Below, in pieces: positions 12,047-23,730 of a stretch of 61,492 nt of DNA. The position numbers and the translations under genes are program-made. The DNA is taken from positions 1-61,492 of the forward strand of contig MU858257.1 in assembly GCA_033297075.1 (NCBI GenBank), in the 5' to 3' direction. The stretch comes from Rhypophila decipiens. Lineage: Eukaryota > Ascomycota > Sordariomycetes > Sordariales > Naviculisporaceae. The number at the start of each line of letters is the position of its first letter. Within the stretch, counting starts at the first letter, position 1. The notes under the pieces were generated by a model. That model saw only the letters and a list, made by a program, of their open reading frames with translations, did not search any database and was not told the DNA's origin.

Positions 12047-13125
12047 ATGATTCCCTCGGAGACCTTCCAAATCACCGAGGACGGGGCTCGCCTGCCAGGA
12101 AGAGGACTTGGAACCTTCCAGCCAGATCCAGCCAGGTATCCCGACAAGAGCGTCAAGCAATCCGTCCTCACCGCTCTCAAGGCTGGATATCGTCATATCG
12201 ACACCTCCCTACGCTACGGCGATGGCCAAGGAGAGCGGGAAGTCAGGGAGGCCATTTGAGAGAGTGGCATCCCCAGAGACGAAATCATAATCGTGTCCAA
12301 ACTGTAAGCCCACTTTCAAGTTGCCGACCATCTTCCCAAACGTCCCTGAGCTAACATGTGTCGAAAAGGGAGAATGTCTATCACGCCCCAGAAGACGTTG
12401 CAACACATCTGGACATTAGCCTTGGAAACCTCGGCCTCGATTACATCGACATCTTCATCATGCATTTCTCCTATGCCTACAAGAAGAAGGGACCAGGTCC
12501 TTACTTTGGCACCGAACGCGACCCCGTCACGAACAGACCGATCATTGACGTCGAGCTGTCTCGTGACTTCCCGCGAACCTGGCAAGCGATGGAACGACTC
12601 GTCGACACCGGTAAAGTCAAACACATTGGCGTATCCAACTTTTCCTCTCCCAAAGTCCTGCGTCTCCCCAAAAGCTGCCGTATCAAGCCTGTGCTCAACC
12701 AGATCGAAGTTCATCCCCACTGGCCTCAGAAGGGCCTTGTCAAAACCTGCCAGGACAACAGCGTCCACGTCACAGCATTCGGCCCCCTCGGCTGCGTACC
12801 TATTCCGTCCCTGGTAGGCCGCAAAGAAGGACAGCCGGGTCCCTTGGAGGACGAGACCATCCTATGACTTGCCAAGAAATACGGACGGACACCTGCCCAG
12901 GTGTTTCTGTGTCATTTGTTGTTGAGGGGCATTTCGGTTATTCCAAAAAGTAATAGCCCTGAAAGGATCCTGGAGAACTTTGACTGTATCTTTGATATGG
13001 CCGAGGAGAACTTTGATGAGATTGATAACCTTGTCGGGGAGAATGGAGAACGTGGTGTGCGCAACTTTGACTCGCTCGAGTATTTGGGGTTTGATAACTA
13101 TAACGAGGAGGTTGAGGAGCCCTGA
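12047..13125 (+). pseudogene. Aldo/keto reductase with two in-frame TGA codons
   Basis: Exons 12047-12303 and 12369-13125; the 65-bp intron has donor CT|GTAAGC, branch CTAAC and acceptor AAAAG. The product would be 337 residues, normal for an NAD(P)H-dependent aldo/keto reductase. The catalytic tetrad is visible: Asp in YRHIDTS, Tyr in RYGDG, Lys in IIVSKL, His in IDIFIMHF. The C-terminal NADPH-binding IPKSNSPERI is also present. TGA codons at 12257-12259 (in REAI*ESGIP) and 12865-12867 (in DETIL*LAKKYGRTP) truncate it. Both could derive from CGA (Arg), the residue expected at least at the first site. Everything else is well conserved, so inactivation looks recent. Confidence 0.85.
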
Positions 13126-13925
13126 TGAGTGAGTATGGGCGCTGTGATGAACTTGTATGGTTAGTATCAATGAGACAGGGTGATTACGCGGGTCAAATTT
13201 CTACCTTGAAATATGACTTTCGCCGATGGAAGTCATCTGAAGCTAAATTAGGCCGTGACATATTAGTTTTTCTTTTATAGTTGGTCCTGGATTTGGTGAG
13301 GGCCACTCTTCTTTTAGCTTTTCCCCTCAGGGACTCTGTCACGATATGTATATAACCCTTGATTTTAAGTCGGCGTTCGACTTGAAATTCTACATCCTTT
13401 TGAAGAAAGGGGGTCCGTAGCCTAGTGGTAGGGTTCTAGACTAGTGGATTCGTCATAGACTCCCATCGCTTCCTGTTTATAAAGATATGCGTTTACAAGG
13501 CCGGAGGGTTCACGGCATATGAATTCTCGCTCTCTCTAGTACTACCACCTGTATATCCATCCGGGGAAAGCTTCGAAAAACGAATAATAGCATTTTCTTC
13601 TTGGTATTATGCGAGCCCGGGCGGGGTTACGTATCACAAGCACCATGCCCAGGCAGTTATGCAGAATTTACTGCAACAAGGACCAATGAGGATGGTTTGC
13701 AAATGCATGTCATCCTGCAAAATATTATTGGAGCTTGAATTGCCTGACGGCATCTTGTGGTCGAGGATCGCTTGCTAGCATCTCCCCTCCCTCTCCATCG
13801 TATATCTGGCCCCCTCTCCAGCGCTTCCCTTCAGCTACCCGGACTTGAGTCTGTCAATGGTCAACGTTGTTTCGATTACATATTAGTATAACCACCAGTA
13901 AAAGTAACCTGACACTAACCGATCC
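13126..13925. other. Intergenic region
   Basis: No gene supported. A tRNA A-box-like string (TAGCCTAGTGG) occurs at about 13418-13428, followed by a degenerate GGATTCGTC. No cloverleaf could be drawn by eye, so it may be a decayed tRNA or tRNA-derived repeat. Confidence 0.4.
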
Positions 13926-14680
13926 ATGGCCGCCCAAGAGGGTTCCGATATTGGAGCTGTATGGAAGGACGAGGTCAGCAAATTCAATCGCACCAACCCC
14001 GAATACACCATCCGACCATGGGCTCCGAGCCCATCTATGAATGCCGATACCTTGATGGCCAAGATGGCAGAAAAGCTCCTGGGCTTGAGAGTCAGGCGGT
14101 TATTGTTGCATCTTGCCAGTTTCCTATTCTGAAAACCATACTGGAGGTCAAGGACGAGCAGGCCATTGTGCCAGCCCTCATCAGGTGCACCAACAGTGCA
14201 TGCGGAGCAGATTTGAATGCGGTTTTGGAGAACCCAGACATAAAAGTAGCTTGGTTGTGTTGTGTGTGCACAAATGTTTTCTTGTGCGGTGAGTGCGTGG
14301 ACAAGCTGAAACAGGAGGAAAAGAAGAAAGAAGAGAAGAGAAAGCAAGAGGAGAAAAAAGAGGAGAAGACAAAGAAAAGGGATGGAAAAACGAAACAGGA
14401 GAAGCAGGAGAAGAGGAGAAAGGAAGAGAATAAAAGGAAGGAGGAGAATACGGATGGGCTGGGGTCTATTAATCTAGACCGTGGATGGTACCCTTGCCAG
14501 GGCAGGCATGAACGGATCGAAATATCAAGGTCGAGGTTAGCAGAAGCAATGAAGGAGTACAGCCCATTCAACAAAGACCAAAAATCACATACAACGCGGG
14601 AGATTGTGGAGGGCTGGGACTCGGACATCACGAAGGAGTGGGGGGAGGCTTGGAAGGAGTATTGGGTTGGGAAAATATAA
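13926..14680 (+). pseudogene. STAND-type remnant: N-terminal segment plus Cys-rich C-terminal finger
   Basis: Two overlapping frames. The first (13926-14132) encodes MAAQEGSDIGAVWKDEVSKF and a following helix, resembling the start of Goodbye-like N-terminal domains of fungal STAND proteins. The second (13961-14680) ends with a Cys-rich module: CTNSACGADL, then WLCCVCTNVFLCGEC, and GWYPCQGRHERIEI after a 60-residue Lys/Glu-rich coiled-coil stretch. That Cys pattern resembles the ZZ-like finger closing many fungal NACHT/TPR proteins. The usual NTPase and repeat domains between them are absent. I infer an NLR gene collapsed by internal deletion. Alternatively the second frame alone (239 residues) is a small expressed protein. 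The Lys/Glu tract is biased sequence and should not be over-read. Confidence 0.4.
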
Positions 14681-16469
14681 ACGGGCTGTCTCCTGCTAGA
14701 AAGTAAGAGCACTCGGAGAAGTGAACTTGGCTCAAAAGATTGTCTCGATTATATACCAAGCATTTTCTACTACTTCTAAACAATCATTTATCCCCCTTAT
14801 GAGATGCTGCTGCACATATATGCCTTAGTAGGATTGACACTATTGCAGGGGAACTTATTATGTCACCAGTACTTGATTATTTAGTAAACTCAACGCGGGA
14901 AATAGTAATTATTCCCCCTAAGATGGCGTTTACTGGCTTTGGGGCATTAATACCGAAGGAAACAGGAATAAGGAAGCATCAAACGAAAGGCAAAGGGGAA
15001 TAAACAGAAAGATAGGAAATAACCAGCTAGTGACAAAAGGCTAAACAAGAACAAACAAAACCCAAAACCAAAACAAGAACCAACAGAACCCAAGCACTGC
15101 ATATGTCCTGTAGGAGATCCTCTAGAGCCCGGGAGTTACTTGCAACCAGTACCCGCCACGATGACGACCTCTGCTGCCACTCTTATAGCTACTTCCTCCG
15201 TCATAGCTTCAGCCTCCTCTACTGCCGCCTAGTTGCTTTGCCCGAATTTTTACCTAAAGATTCTCTTTACAATTCGTCTTCATATTAGACTGCTTTCTCT
15301 ATCTTGTGTTCTCTTGTGCTGATCCTGATATACAACTTGTTGGCCTCGGAAACGTTGCAGGCAAGGGAAAGAAGAGTGGATCCAAGGTTGCCATGGTGGT
15401 TAAATACCAGGAGCTGTTCGTCGTCTATCCGTCCTGTACAGCCAGGATTATGCTGGCAGAGCTCATCGTGTGCACCTCTGGCGATTCACCGCCACCACAG
15501 AGTAGCCTTTATGCTCGTTAGACCCTCGTTGAGAATGGAGCGTGAACTTGAATACCAGCGGTTAATAACGAGGAAGCTTGGAAGATACCTGATCAAGATG
15601 TGAGTGGCATATAATACATTCTTTAAGAGGTCTTAGCTCGACCTGAACGTGCTCACGATATTACCTTGTCTATCAGATAACAGACATTGTTCATCATCTG
15701 TCGATCCTGTCCAGCTGTGCAGTGATTGGACTGGCAGATTTCGTCCTTACATGTAGCGGTTTGCCATCAACAGCTCTTCTGTTAGTTAGACGCCTGAATA
15801 CAGCAGGAAATGGATGACTGGGAGCTTAAAGTGCAGTCTGGACATGTGCCTCGACTGAGCAGTACATGAACATGGTTTGCACATTCCGAGGTTATATCCA
15901 CTTTTACATTCAAGTGGCAAGGTTGTTTGCTGGGCACACGGGGGCTGTTGCTGCATTTTGGGACGTGGTAAATGTACCGGCGACTGCTTTGTTAGAACTT
16001 GAAGGGAACTTGCTGGGGCACTACAATGTCTTTCGAGGTAAGAAAAGACTGCTGGGTCCTTAGTGCTCTGCGAGCAGTAATTAAATCACGGCACAAGCTC
16101 ACTACTTGGAAACAGATTATTGGGGAAAGGTCAACATCAGTATATTGTCAAGGCAGTGTATGTCGGATATCCTTAGCTATGTATATGAACCATGTAGCCA
16201 ATGGCAAAAGCCCTGATGCACCAATATCCCCCTTTCCAAAACACCGTGACAGAGATAGTCCTTGCTAAGAAATGGCACCAAAGCCACATCACGCGCATGG
16301 CAGCCGAAGCCGACACAGGACAAGAAAAAATCGCAATTAGGAAACCGTCCAGCCGAATATCACCTCAGATACTAGGGACCCATGGTGTTATCGCCGGATA
16401 AAAAACACCGCAACGAGAAAGGCCAGCGGAAGATCAACCCAGACAGGCCTGTAGACTGGCCGCAGGACG
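14681..16469. other. AT-rich intergenic region
   Basis: No gene supported. Open frames are short, lack domains and change frame often. Confidence 0.5.
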
Positions 16470-16607
16470 TCAATTATACTTCTTCACCGCGACGTTCTTG
16501 TATCCTGCAGACAAGCAGTTGGGACAATACTGCTTTGTATAGTTCTGGGCATCAGGGTTATAATACCCGCCGCAGGTATTGTTATTCGGGCACGGCTGTA
16601 CACTCAT
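16470..16607 (-). CDS. Small four-cysteine protein, 45 residues
   Basis: The ATG at 16607 opens MSVQPCPNNNTCGGYYNP, and the frame ends in KNVAVKKYN. The cysteines are spaced C6-x5-C12-x15-C28-x2-C31, compatible with one small zinc-binding knuckle or two disulphides. No signal peptide is present, so zinc binding in the cytosol or nucleus is more likely. The promoter supports reality: a TATA box about 320 bp upstream, followed by a CT- and CAA-rich leader typical of expressed fungal genes. The open frame extends upstream to 16703, but that part reads like leader. Function unknown. Confidence 0.6.
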   Translation of the reverse strand: MSVQPCPNNNTCGGYYNPDAQNYTKQYCPNCLSAGYKNVAVKKYN

Positions 16608-16926
16608 TTTCTTGATGCTAGTCGTGTGGCATCTTTTTATGAATGTTGGATGTTGGTGTTTGGTGATGATGGTTGTGGCTGGATGATGTATGATGATTAG
16701 CACTTTCCTCGCAGTAGTTGATAGTCAGGGTAGAGCAAGTCCCTACAAGCTTTTGATGTAAAAGGTGGGCGACGTATAAGATAGTTGAGTGGTGGTGATC
16801 ACCGATGTATGATGTGTTTTGCGGTCAGAGTAGGCGATGGTTTGATGGTGAATGTGTTTGGCTTGTGAGAGATTGTTGTGTGGTAAAGAAGGAGGAAGAA
16901 AAAGTTTGAGAAGGGGAAGGGAGACC

Positions 16927-16936
16927 TATATTTATA
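16927..16936 (-). promoter_or_regulatory. TATA box of the four-cysteine gene
   Basis: The minus strand reads GTATAAATA here. It is followed by a pyrimidine-rich stretch (CTTTTTCTTCCTCCTTC) that would lie at the transcript start. Confidence 0.55.
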
Positions 16937-18909
16937 CCCGTTCTGGGGACGATTCATGAGAGTAGAGCAGGGCACGAGGTGATCCATAGTTTGCTCCTGC
17001 GATGATCCATACGGGTCTTTCTCTTCAGGGAGGCAACGGAACTGTGAGGCATCACCTGTCAGTTACTCATGGCTACGTATCATTGGATAAGACGATGCGT
17101 AATCACGCTGGGGACAATGACTGGAGTCTTTCTATCAAAGGGCGGCATGAAGCAAGTCCAGTCCATGGTGGGCCGTCATCCGTTCTCGAGAACCGCACTG
17201 TTGTCCATGATTTGCAGTCCGGTCTGGTTTGATTCACTTTAACCGTCCTGGATGTTGGCAGGAGCATCACTGGGAATTTTCCAACAATGGTGTAAACACC
17301 AAGTATGGTGAAATCATCGTCCCCTCTCACCGGTCTCGGCAGAACAAAGACACATCAAGCCAACTTTACCATTGTAATCACCTATATTAGGACTATACCT
17401 GACTGAATATACTTTAGGATGACTTGATTTAATTTAGCTGAATAAAGTGGACTACTTGAAAGACTTGAAAAGTCTGGTACAAAATGAAGCTATTCCCAGT
17501 TTTCAGTGGCCATAGTCTGTGGGGGTTAGGACATATACTGTGGAGTTCAAATCAAGTGCATTGCAGCTTTTTCGGCCTCTTTGGAATGGGTGATGTCTAA
17601 TTGAATTCCGTTGGCTGCAGAAAGCCTGGCTTGTTTAGACCCCTGATATGGCCGTGATTCATTGGTAACATGAGCTTGTTATCGTCCCAACATGATGCGG
17701 AAATTTGGCAGGCTTTTTCGGACTAAGACGAGGCAGAACGTACCGGAATTGTGTTCATTCACCATGAGGCACACCGGTGAGTAACGGACAAAGAATCTGC
17801 CGGACTATTGGCAGCGTACGACAGAGCCACAATTTTGTTGGTATCTCGCGCCGGTTCATATCGGCTTTCTTTGGATAGGATGGCTCAACCACCGCTGGAA
17901 ACATTCACCGTCATCACTGTGGCTCACCAGTCGACCTCGTTTAACAAAGATCGTTCGCTAAATATCAGTCCTTTGTTCTAACATGTTGCATTCACTCTTT
18001 CCATCTCACCAGATAAGTTCCATAGCAAATGTATGCTCGCTTCCATGATAGATGGTGTGGTGTATCTTCTGTTCAAAACTAACCTGTAATTAGTTTCTGG
18101 CTTACTATTCACTGCAAGTTGTCTGCAAAGCTGTTAAGTCATGCTGGTAACACATCTGCCATCGACGTCTAGGACGTTGCTCATGATGTGACGGGAGCCA
18201 GATTCTAACGGATACATGTGCAATCAATCATTCCGTCGTAACTCTTTTTATCAAGTCATTGTGTTTACTAGCGACCGACACCAGCAATATGTGTGTTTGC
18301 TGAGTTGGGACGCGTTACATGTACGAGCGTATGGCTTCTGCGGTGAGGCGGTAACTGTACCCGAGGACCTGGTTCCGCCAAGCTTTCAGGGGTCGGGGGT
18401 GCTTGTGACATCATCGGCTTGCCAAGCCGGTGACAAACCGAGCGGGTTCCGTCCTGCAAATTCCGGGAGTGACAAGCAGAGATCCATGCAAACATGAGCA
18501 ATCCACACTTTCGAACACTCTCCTGACTTCCGTATAAGGATATTTTCATCTCTTTAATTCACTTCTCACACATTCTTGACATTTTCACAACCTGTTGTTC
18601 AGTGTTGGCACACCCCGAAATCGACCAACTGCTTGGTCACGGGACGACCAACCACGCCCCCTGTAACCGGCGCCCACAGCAGAGCGTACTGTCGGTGCTC
18701 GGTGGCTTGGTCAGCTGCTCCCCGCAACCCCGAACCTTAACAACCGGAACTCCTGAACTTCACCTTGTTTGTCCTGACCATCGACCATCTAGCAGTCAAG
18801 ACATTGCCATATCGCAACTTACCTCGCTCTTCAAATCTCCTGTCTTTTCTTATTTCCTATTCCGCATTCATTAACTTTCTCGGTCCATGTTTCCAACTCC
18901 ACGTTTAAA
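16937..18909. other. Intergenic and promoter region of the sugar transporter
   Basis: No gene supported over 2 kb. The last 300 bases are CT-rich with several TTCAC/CTTCTC blocks, as expected for the leader of the + strand gene at 18910. Confidence 0.5.
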
Positions 18910-20520
18910 ATGTCCACGTTCCTCTCCCCGCTCGGCACGCCGTCCTCACCGTCCTCGCACAAAACTCTCCAGGTTCTAATAACGTCAGCCAACTCGGCGG
19001 GCTTCCTCCTCTTCGGCTACGACCAGGGCATAATGTCGGGCGTAGTTCTCTCCCAGTCATGGCTATCACAAATGGGCCACCCCTCTGAGTTAACCATCGG
19101 CACAATCACCGCCCTCTACGACGTCGGCGCCGTTATCGGTGCATTGCTAAGCGCATTCACCTCCGACAGGCTAGGCCGCAAACGCACACTTTTACTTGGC
19201 AGTTTTCTCGTTTTACTCGGTGGCGCCCTCATGTCTGCTTCCTTTTCGCGGGTAGAGTTCATGGCGTCGCGGGTGATAGTGGGCATAGGAACGGGGTATA
19301 TCACATCCGTGACGCCCGTGTATCAGGCTGAAATAGGAGAGCATGAACAACGTGGTTGGCAGGTTTGTTGTCAATTGACGACTATGTTGGGCGGATTACT
19401 AATGGCGTATTGTATCAATTATGGATTTTGGTTTGTAGACGGGGAGGTGCAATGGAGGGCTCCGCTGGGGTTTCAGTGTGTCTTTGCGGTTTTTATTTTG
19501 GTTCTGGGGCCGTGGTTGGTTGATACACCGCGCTGGCTTTTCCGGCAGGATTTTGGGGGTGGGGAGGGGATAGAAACGACGAGGGGATTAGAGGTTCTGG
19601 CGAGACTACGAGGGAAGGAGGCGGATGATAGAGAGGTAAAGAAAGAGATGAAGGATATTGTTGATGCCATTCGGTTGGAAAAAGGTCAGGAAGGCACATG
19701 GGGAAGCTTGTTCAGGTCTAATGGCGTTCAAGCCGACAAGAGGTTCTATCTTGCGGTCGGGATCCAGCTGATGCAGCAGCTCTCGGGCATCAACATCGTT
19801 ACTTATTTCGCGCCGACGCTGTATACGACCAGTCTGGGCATGAGTCAGGACAGGGCGCTGCTGCTGGGGTGTTTTACGCAGCTGTGGTATGTGCTCGCCT
19901 CGTTTGTCACGTGGTACACGATCGATCGGGTCGGACGGCGACGACTGTTTATCAGCATGGCGCTGGGCATGTCTCTGGTGCTGGTGGGCGAAGCGGTGGC
20001 GATTGCGCACGGTGGCATGCTCGGGGACGTGGCGGCCGTGGTGTGTTTGTTTCTCTTTGAAGCCTGTTTCACCTGGGGCTGGATGGCGTGCGTGTGGATC
20101 TACCCGCCCGAGATCTTGCCACTGGGCATCAGGGCAAAGGGTTCAGCTCTTGCGGCCGCTGCGGACTTTATTGGCAATTGGATTGTTGTGCAGGTCACGC
20201 CTGTGGGCATCGCCAAGATGGGCTGGAGCTTCTTTTTGATCTGGGCGGGATTTAATCTTGTCCATGCGGGAATTGTCTGGATATTTTATCCAGAGACTGG
20301 GGGGCTGGTGTTGGAGGCTGTTGATCATGTGTTTACCGAGGATGTTGCTGGAATAGGTCACGGAACAGGGTTGGAGAGACTGCAGTGGGTGCGAGTAAGG
20401 GTGGCTGCACGGGCTGTTAAAGAGTCGAGGTTACGAAAACGAGAGGAGGACGAGTCAAGACAGGGTCTTCTTGATGACGACAGCGACACTGACGATGAAG
20501 GCATCACGGCTTCGGCTTGA
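18910..20520 (+). CDS. MFS sugar porter
   Basis: Intronless gene of 536 residues, the usual length for fungal sugar/H+ symporters (TC 2.A.1.1). Diagnostic motifs in order: FGYDQGIMSGVV in TM1, DRLGRKRTLLLGS (motif A), RVIVGIGTGYITSVTPVYQAE, DTPRWLF (a variant of PESPRWL), QQLSGINIVTYFAPTLY in TM7, DRVGRRRLF, PPEILPLGIRAKGSALAAAADF, and FYPETGGLVLEAVDHVF. The C-terminal tail is acidic. It should sit in the plasma membrane and import a hexose, pentose or related sugar; the exact substrate cannot be read from the sequence. The ATG at 18910 directly precedes TM1 by about 20 residues and has a favourable AAAATG context. Confidence 0.93.
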   Translation: MSTFLSPLGTPSSPSSHKTLQVLITSANSAGFLLFGYDQGIMSGVVLSQSWLSQMGHPSELTIGTITALYDVGAVIGALLSAFTSDRLGRKRTLLLGSFLVLLGGALMSASFSRVEFMASRVIVGIGTGYITSVTPVYQAEIGEHEQRGWQVCCQLTTMLGGLLMAYCINYGFWFVDGEVQWRAPLGFQCVFAVFILVLGPWLVDTPRWLFRQDFGGGEGIETTRGLEVLARLRGKEADDREVKKEMKDIVDAIRLEKGQEGTWGSLFRSNGVQADKRFYLAVGIQLMQQLSGINIVTYFAPTLYTTSLGMSQDRALLLGCFTQLWYVLASFVTWYTIDRVGRRRLFISMALGMSLVLVGEAVAIAHGGMLGDVAAVVCLFLFEACFTWGWMACVWIYPPEILPLGIRAKGSALAAAADFIGNWIVVQVTPVGIAKMGWSFFLIWAGFNLVHAGIVWIFYPETGGLVLEAVDHVFTEDVAGIGHGTGLERLQWVRVRVAARAVKESRLRKREEDESRQGLLDDDSDTDDEGITASA

Positions 20521-21260
20521 CAAACATTGAGTTCAAGAATGGACCCACAGCCTTGTGCTGGATTCTCTAATTATAGCATGCCGTTTACACGCTCATCAAT
20601 CCTGTCAGATGGGATATTAAATGGGCATATTGTGTTCGACGATGAACTCGGCTTCGGTAACCGGTCTGGATCTTTTCACGGCCAGGACCCGGGATGCTTG
20701 GCACGGGTAAAGTGGCGTCTTCCCCGGGACCCAGGGACCGCCCGCTGCAGCATGACGGTTGGGGCTAACAAACGTTGGAGCACAGTCAGGGGCAAGCAAG
20801 GAAGAACCTTGATGCCGGCTCGTGGTCTTCGGTGCCGACAGACCTATCAGATTACAGTCTGGCAAGAGGTGTAACTGACATGGCCACCTGCTGGATAGAT
20901 GCTTGCCGCATGCTGCGTTCCTGAAAAGTACCCGCGGGAAACAACTTGGACGTCCCCGCTTTTGTCCGTGTCGAAGCCAATATTTTCTTTTGCTCGTGCC
21001 TGTTTCACCAAACACGGCGTCTCACTCATCCAAGATTGCAATGTCGGCTGCTGCTTGCATGTGCTACACGTCGGCAAGTGATGGCAGTTTGCTCGTCCCA
21101 GCATGGCCGGCATCCACTCCCGATCATCATACGCCACTGTTTTGTTTCTCCGTTGGTCATTTACTTCAACACCTTTTAGCGAGCTAGGACCTTGACGTCC
21201 AATACTACCTCATCGATTTCCCCTTGGAGCAGCTCCCAAGCTCTCGTGAGCACTTCAGAC
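20521..21260. other. Intergenic region
   Basis: Promoter and leader of the double-psi beta-barrel gene. I see no other gene. The frame running into it from 21192 begins with TTG, not ATG. Confidence 0.5.
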
Positions 21261-23418
21261 ATGGACCGCATGCAGGTCAACATGGCGGAGAACACCCATC
21301 CCACGCCGCCCAACGACTCCATGCAGGATGATGCCAGCCCACAGCCGCCAGCCCCAGGCCAAGAGCGTATCCGTTATCTCCCGGAATGGGAGGTCCCCAT
21401 CCACCCACCCAAGCATCGTCGTCGGGGATCAGAGTCTCTCTTTACACGATTATTGCAGATACCGACCACCCTCACGATACCCAGCCCCACGATAACACTC
21501 CCCGATGCACTGAAGAGACATCCAACAGCACTCAGCCCCAGACCGAGAACGCAACCCGGAGGAAGGTCGACGCCCATCAACAAAAATGACATCTCGTCGC
21601 CTTTCGGCTTCACCCATACGAGCACGGGGAACCCGTCTCCTATTTCGTCCATGGCGAGGCTTCAACAGGAAATGACGCTCGGGACTCCAACCGGCAGCGG
21701 TCCTCTTCTTCCCATGCACAATGCTGGACCTAGATACGACAATCCCAGCGCAGTATCATCGCCTGGGAGAAGCACATTTACAACGTCGCCGCCCAGCAGC
21801 CCTTTCCAGCAGTCGCAGACCCAAAGTCGACAGAGCCGGTACCACGAACATGTTTACGATCAAGAAAGCCCACAGAGCCCAGACAACGACCATGTCTACG
21901 ATCAGGAAAGTCAACAAACTCCAGACGAAAAGACTGCCCGTATTACTTCTGAACAGCCGTCACAGCCGTCGACACCATCGCTGGGGTCCATCTTTCCTAG
22001 AATCAAGAATCACTTCTCGTCAACCATGACCTCGGCCGCCCTTGCACCATCTCCACTTGGTTCGGGCTCTCATAATCCACACACGCCCAACAACCAGTTT
22101 CACTCCCCCAGGGCGCTTGGTTTCCTGGGATCCTCTCCTCCAAATGCTAACCCAGACCGGGGTCATCAACGCTACGAGTCGGCAGGAAACCCGACCCTCG
22201 AAAGCGGCGGGTACGGATCCCGAGAGTCCCAGACGGTCGAGAAACCGCTCTTTCCAATGAACCTGCCACCGAAACGCCGGCGCATGCTGTTCGTCATAAT
22301 TCCGCTCGCGACGATTCTCCTCCTCGCATTGATCCTCGGTCTCGGGCTGGGTCTGGGTTTACGATCGCGATCCGATGACACTAACCGCATCAGCCGGGGC
22401 GGCGCCAGCAACGGTGATAATGACGGGAGCGGGAACCTGGGCACTGGTAATGATGGCTCTTCTACTACTGTTCCCAGCACCTTCGCCCCCTTCCCGACCT
22501 CTACTCCCAATTCAATTTCCGTTTCTTCCTCTGTTCCCAGTACCGCCATAGGTCCAAGTGCCGCTCCTACCCTCTCGCCTAATCCTAATCCTAATTCCAG
22601 TCGTCCTATTCCCAAGCCAAGTGCCACCCCTGACTCCTCCTCCATAGGGCCGAATCCAGACCCTCAGCCGACAGTCATTCCTATTCCAAACGAGCCGGCA
22701 TTACCATCAACACTGTACCCAGCGCCCGAGTCCAGCCCCGCTAGTCCCGATACAAGCATCTGGCCGGATCCTACTCCGACGCCCGATAATCCAAATCCCG
22801 ATTCCAGACCCAATCCGAACCCAAGTGCTGAGCCAAATCCAAGTCCCAAGCCCGAACCAACACCGAGACCGAGACCGAACGATCCAGCAGCATCACCGGC
22901 ACCAAATCCAACACCAGCACCAGCACCCCCAGAAGAGCCCAACGAGCCATACCAACCATACGAACCAGGACAGCCAGGACAAGAAGCACCACAATACGGA
23001 AATCCAAAGCCAAGACCAACAAATGGTAATACCGTACCCGGCGATAATGGCAACGGTAACGGACCATCCCCAACAACAGGAACTGGTGGAGGCGGCGGCG
23101 GCGGCGGCAATGCACCGCAACCACAACCTCAGCCTTCAGACCTGCCCCTCCCACCGCCTTTTTCGACAAATACCGGCCCGTTCAAAGGGAATTTACTAGC
23201 CTACAACGCCGTCGGTGTGGGTGCCTGTGGAGAGCAAAACACAGATGATGACCTCGTAGGCGCGATTGCCTGGGAGGTTTTTGATGCTGCTTCTACCTTG
23301 GTTGTTGGTGATTCCGCCTTGAGCTACGAAGGAGGAAACAGAAACCCACTTGGAAACCCCAACGACAACCCACTATGCGGCCGCAGAATCCGAGTCTTTC
23401 TGGATAACATTAATGGCC

Positions 23419-23450
<32 letters not shown>

Positions 23451-23609
23451 GATGCTGGAACAGGAAGCATAATTGTACGAATAGTTGACCGCTGTACCAG
23501 TTGTTTACCAACTGAGCTGGGGCTATCACCGGGTGTAGTTGCTGCACTTGGCGATGAGAACGCTGTACTGGAGGGAAAGGCCAAGGGCTTATGGGAGTGG
23601 GTGTTATGA
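21261..23609 (+). CDS. Membrane-anchored double-psi beta-barrel protein (RlpA/expansin-like)
   Basis: Intronless, 782 residues from the ATG at 21261. The N-terminal 340 residues are Ser/Pro-rich and probably cytoplasmic. KRRR followed by MLFVIIPLATILLLALILGL (about 342-361) forms one signal-anchor helix. Next comes a 270-residue Pro/Asn/Ser-rich wall-spanning linker (PNPNP, PAPAPP, then eight Gly). The C-terminal domain (about 640-782) is a double-psi beta-barrel: LLAYNAVGVGACGEQN, AIAWEVFDA, NPLCGRRIRV, VRIVDRCTSCLPTELGLSP, KGLWEWVL. Four cysteines are placed as in fungal RlpA-like/barwin proteins. A type II topology puts the barrel in or beyond the cell wall. An 11-residue polyglutamine run (CAA repeats) sits inside the barrel between two strands. 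Likely a wall-remodelling or morphogenesis protein, inferred. Confidence 0.8.
23418..23450 (+). repeat. CAA microsatellite encoding polyglutamine
   Basis: Eleven consecutive CAA codons inside the double-psi beta-barrel domain. Likely length-variable between strains. Confidence 0.85.
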
Positions 23610-23730
23610 GCTGAACTGTGGCATTCTTCTCAAGTCTGCCATGTTACCGTCTTTTGGTATTGTATATAAGATAATGAATGATGAAAGCATGAATACAATC
23701 AGTCCCAGTTTCTTCGAGCTGAAAGTTGTC

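Noticed and set aside
12257..12867. Programmed TGA readthrough in the aldo/keto reductase
   Set aside because: Two separate TGAs in different contexts, plus other broken genes nearby, make decay or error more likely than recoding.
13415..13470. tRNA A-box-like TAGCCTAGTGG followed by GGATTCGTC
   Set aside because: The B-box is absent and no acceptor stem pairs, so not called as an RNA gene.
14092..14712. Minus-strand Phe/Ser-rich open frame
   Set aside because: It is the antisense of the Lys/Glu-rich coiled-coil stretch; composition alone explains it.
22664..23169. Long Gly-rich or Leu-rich minus-strand frames
   Set aside because: Shadows of the Pro/Asn-rich linker of the beta-barrel protein.
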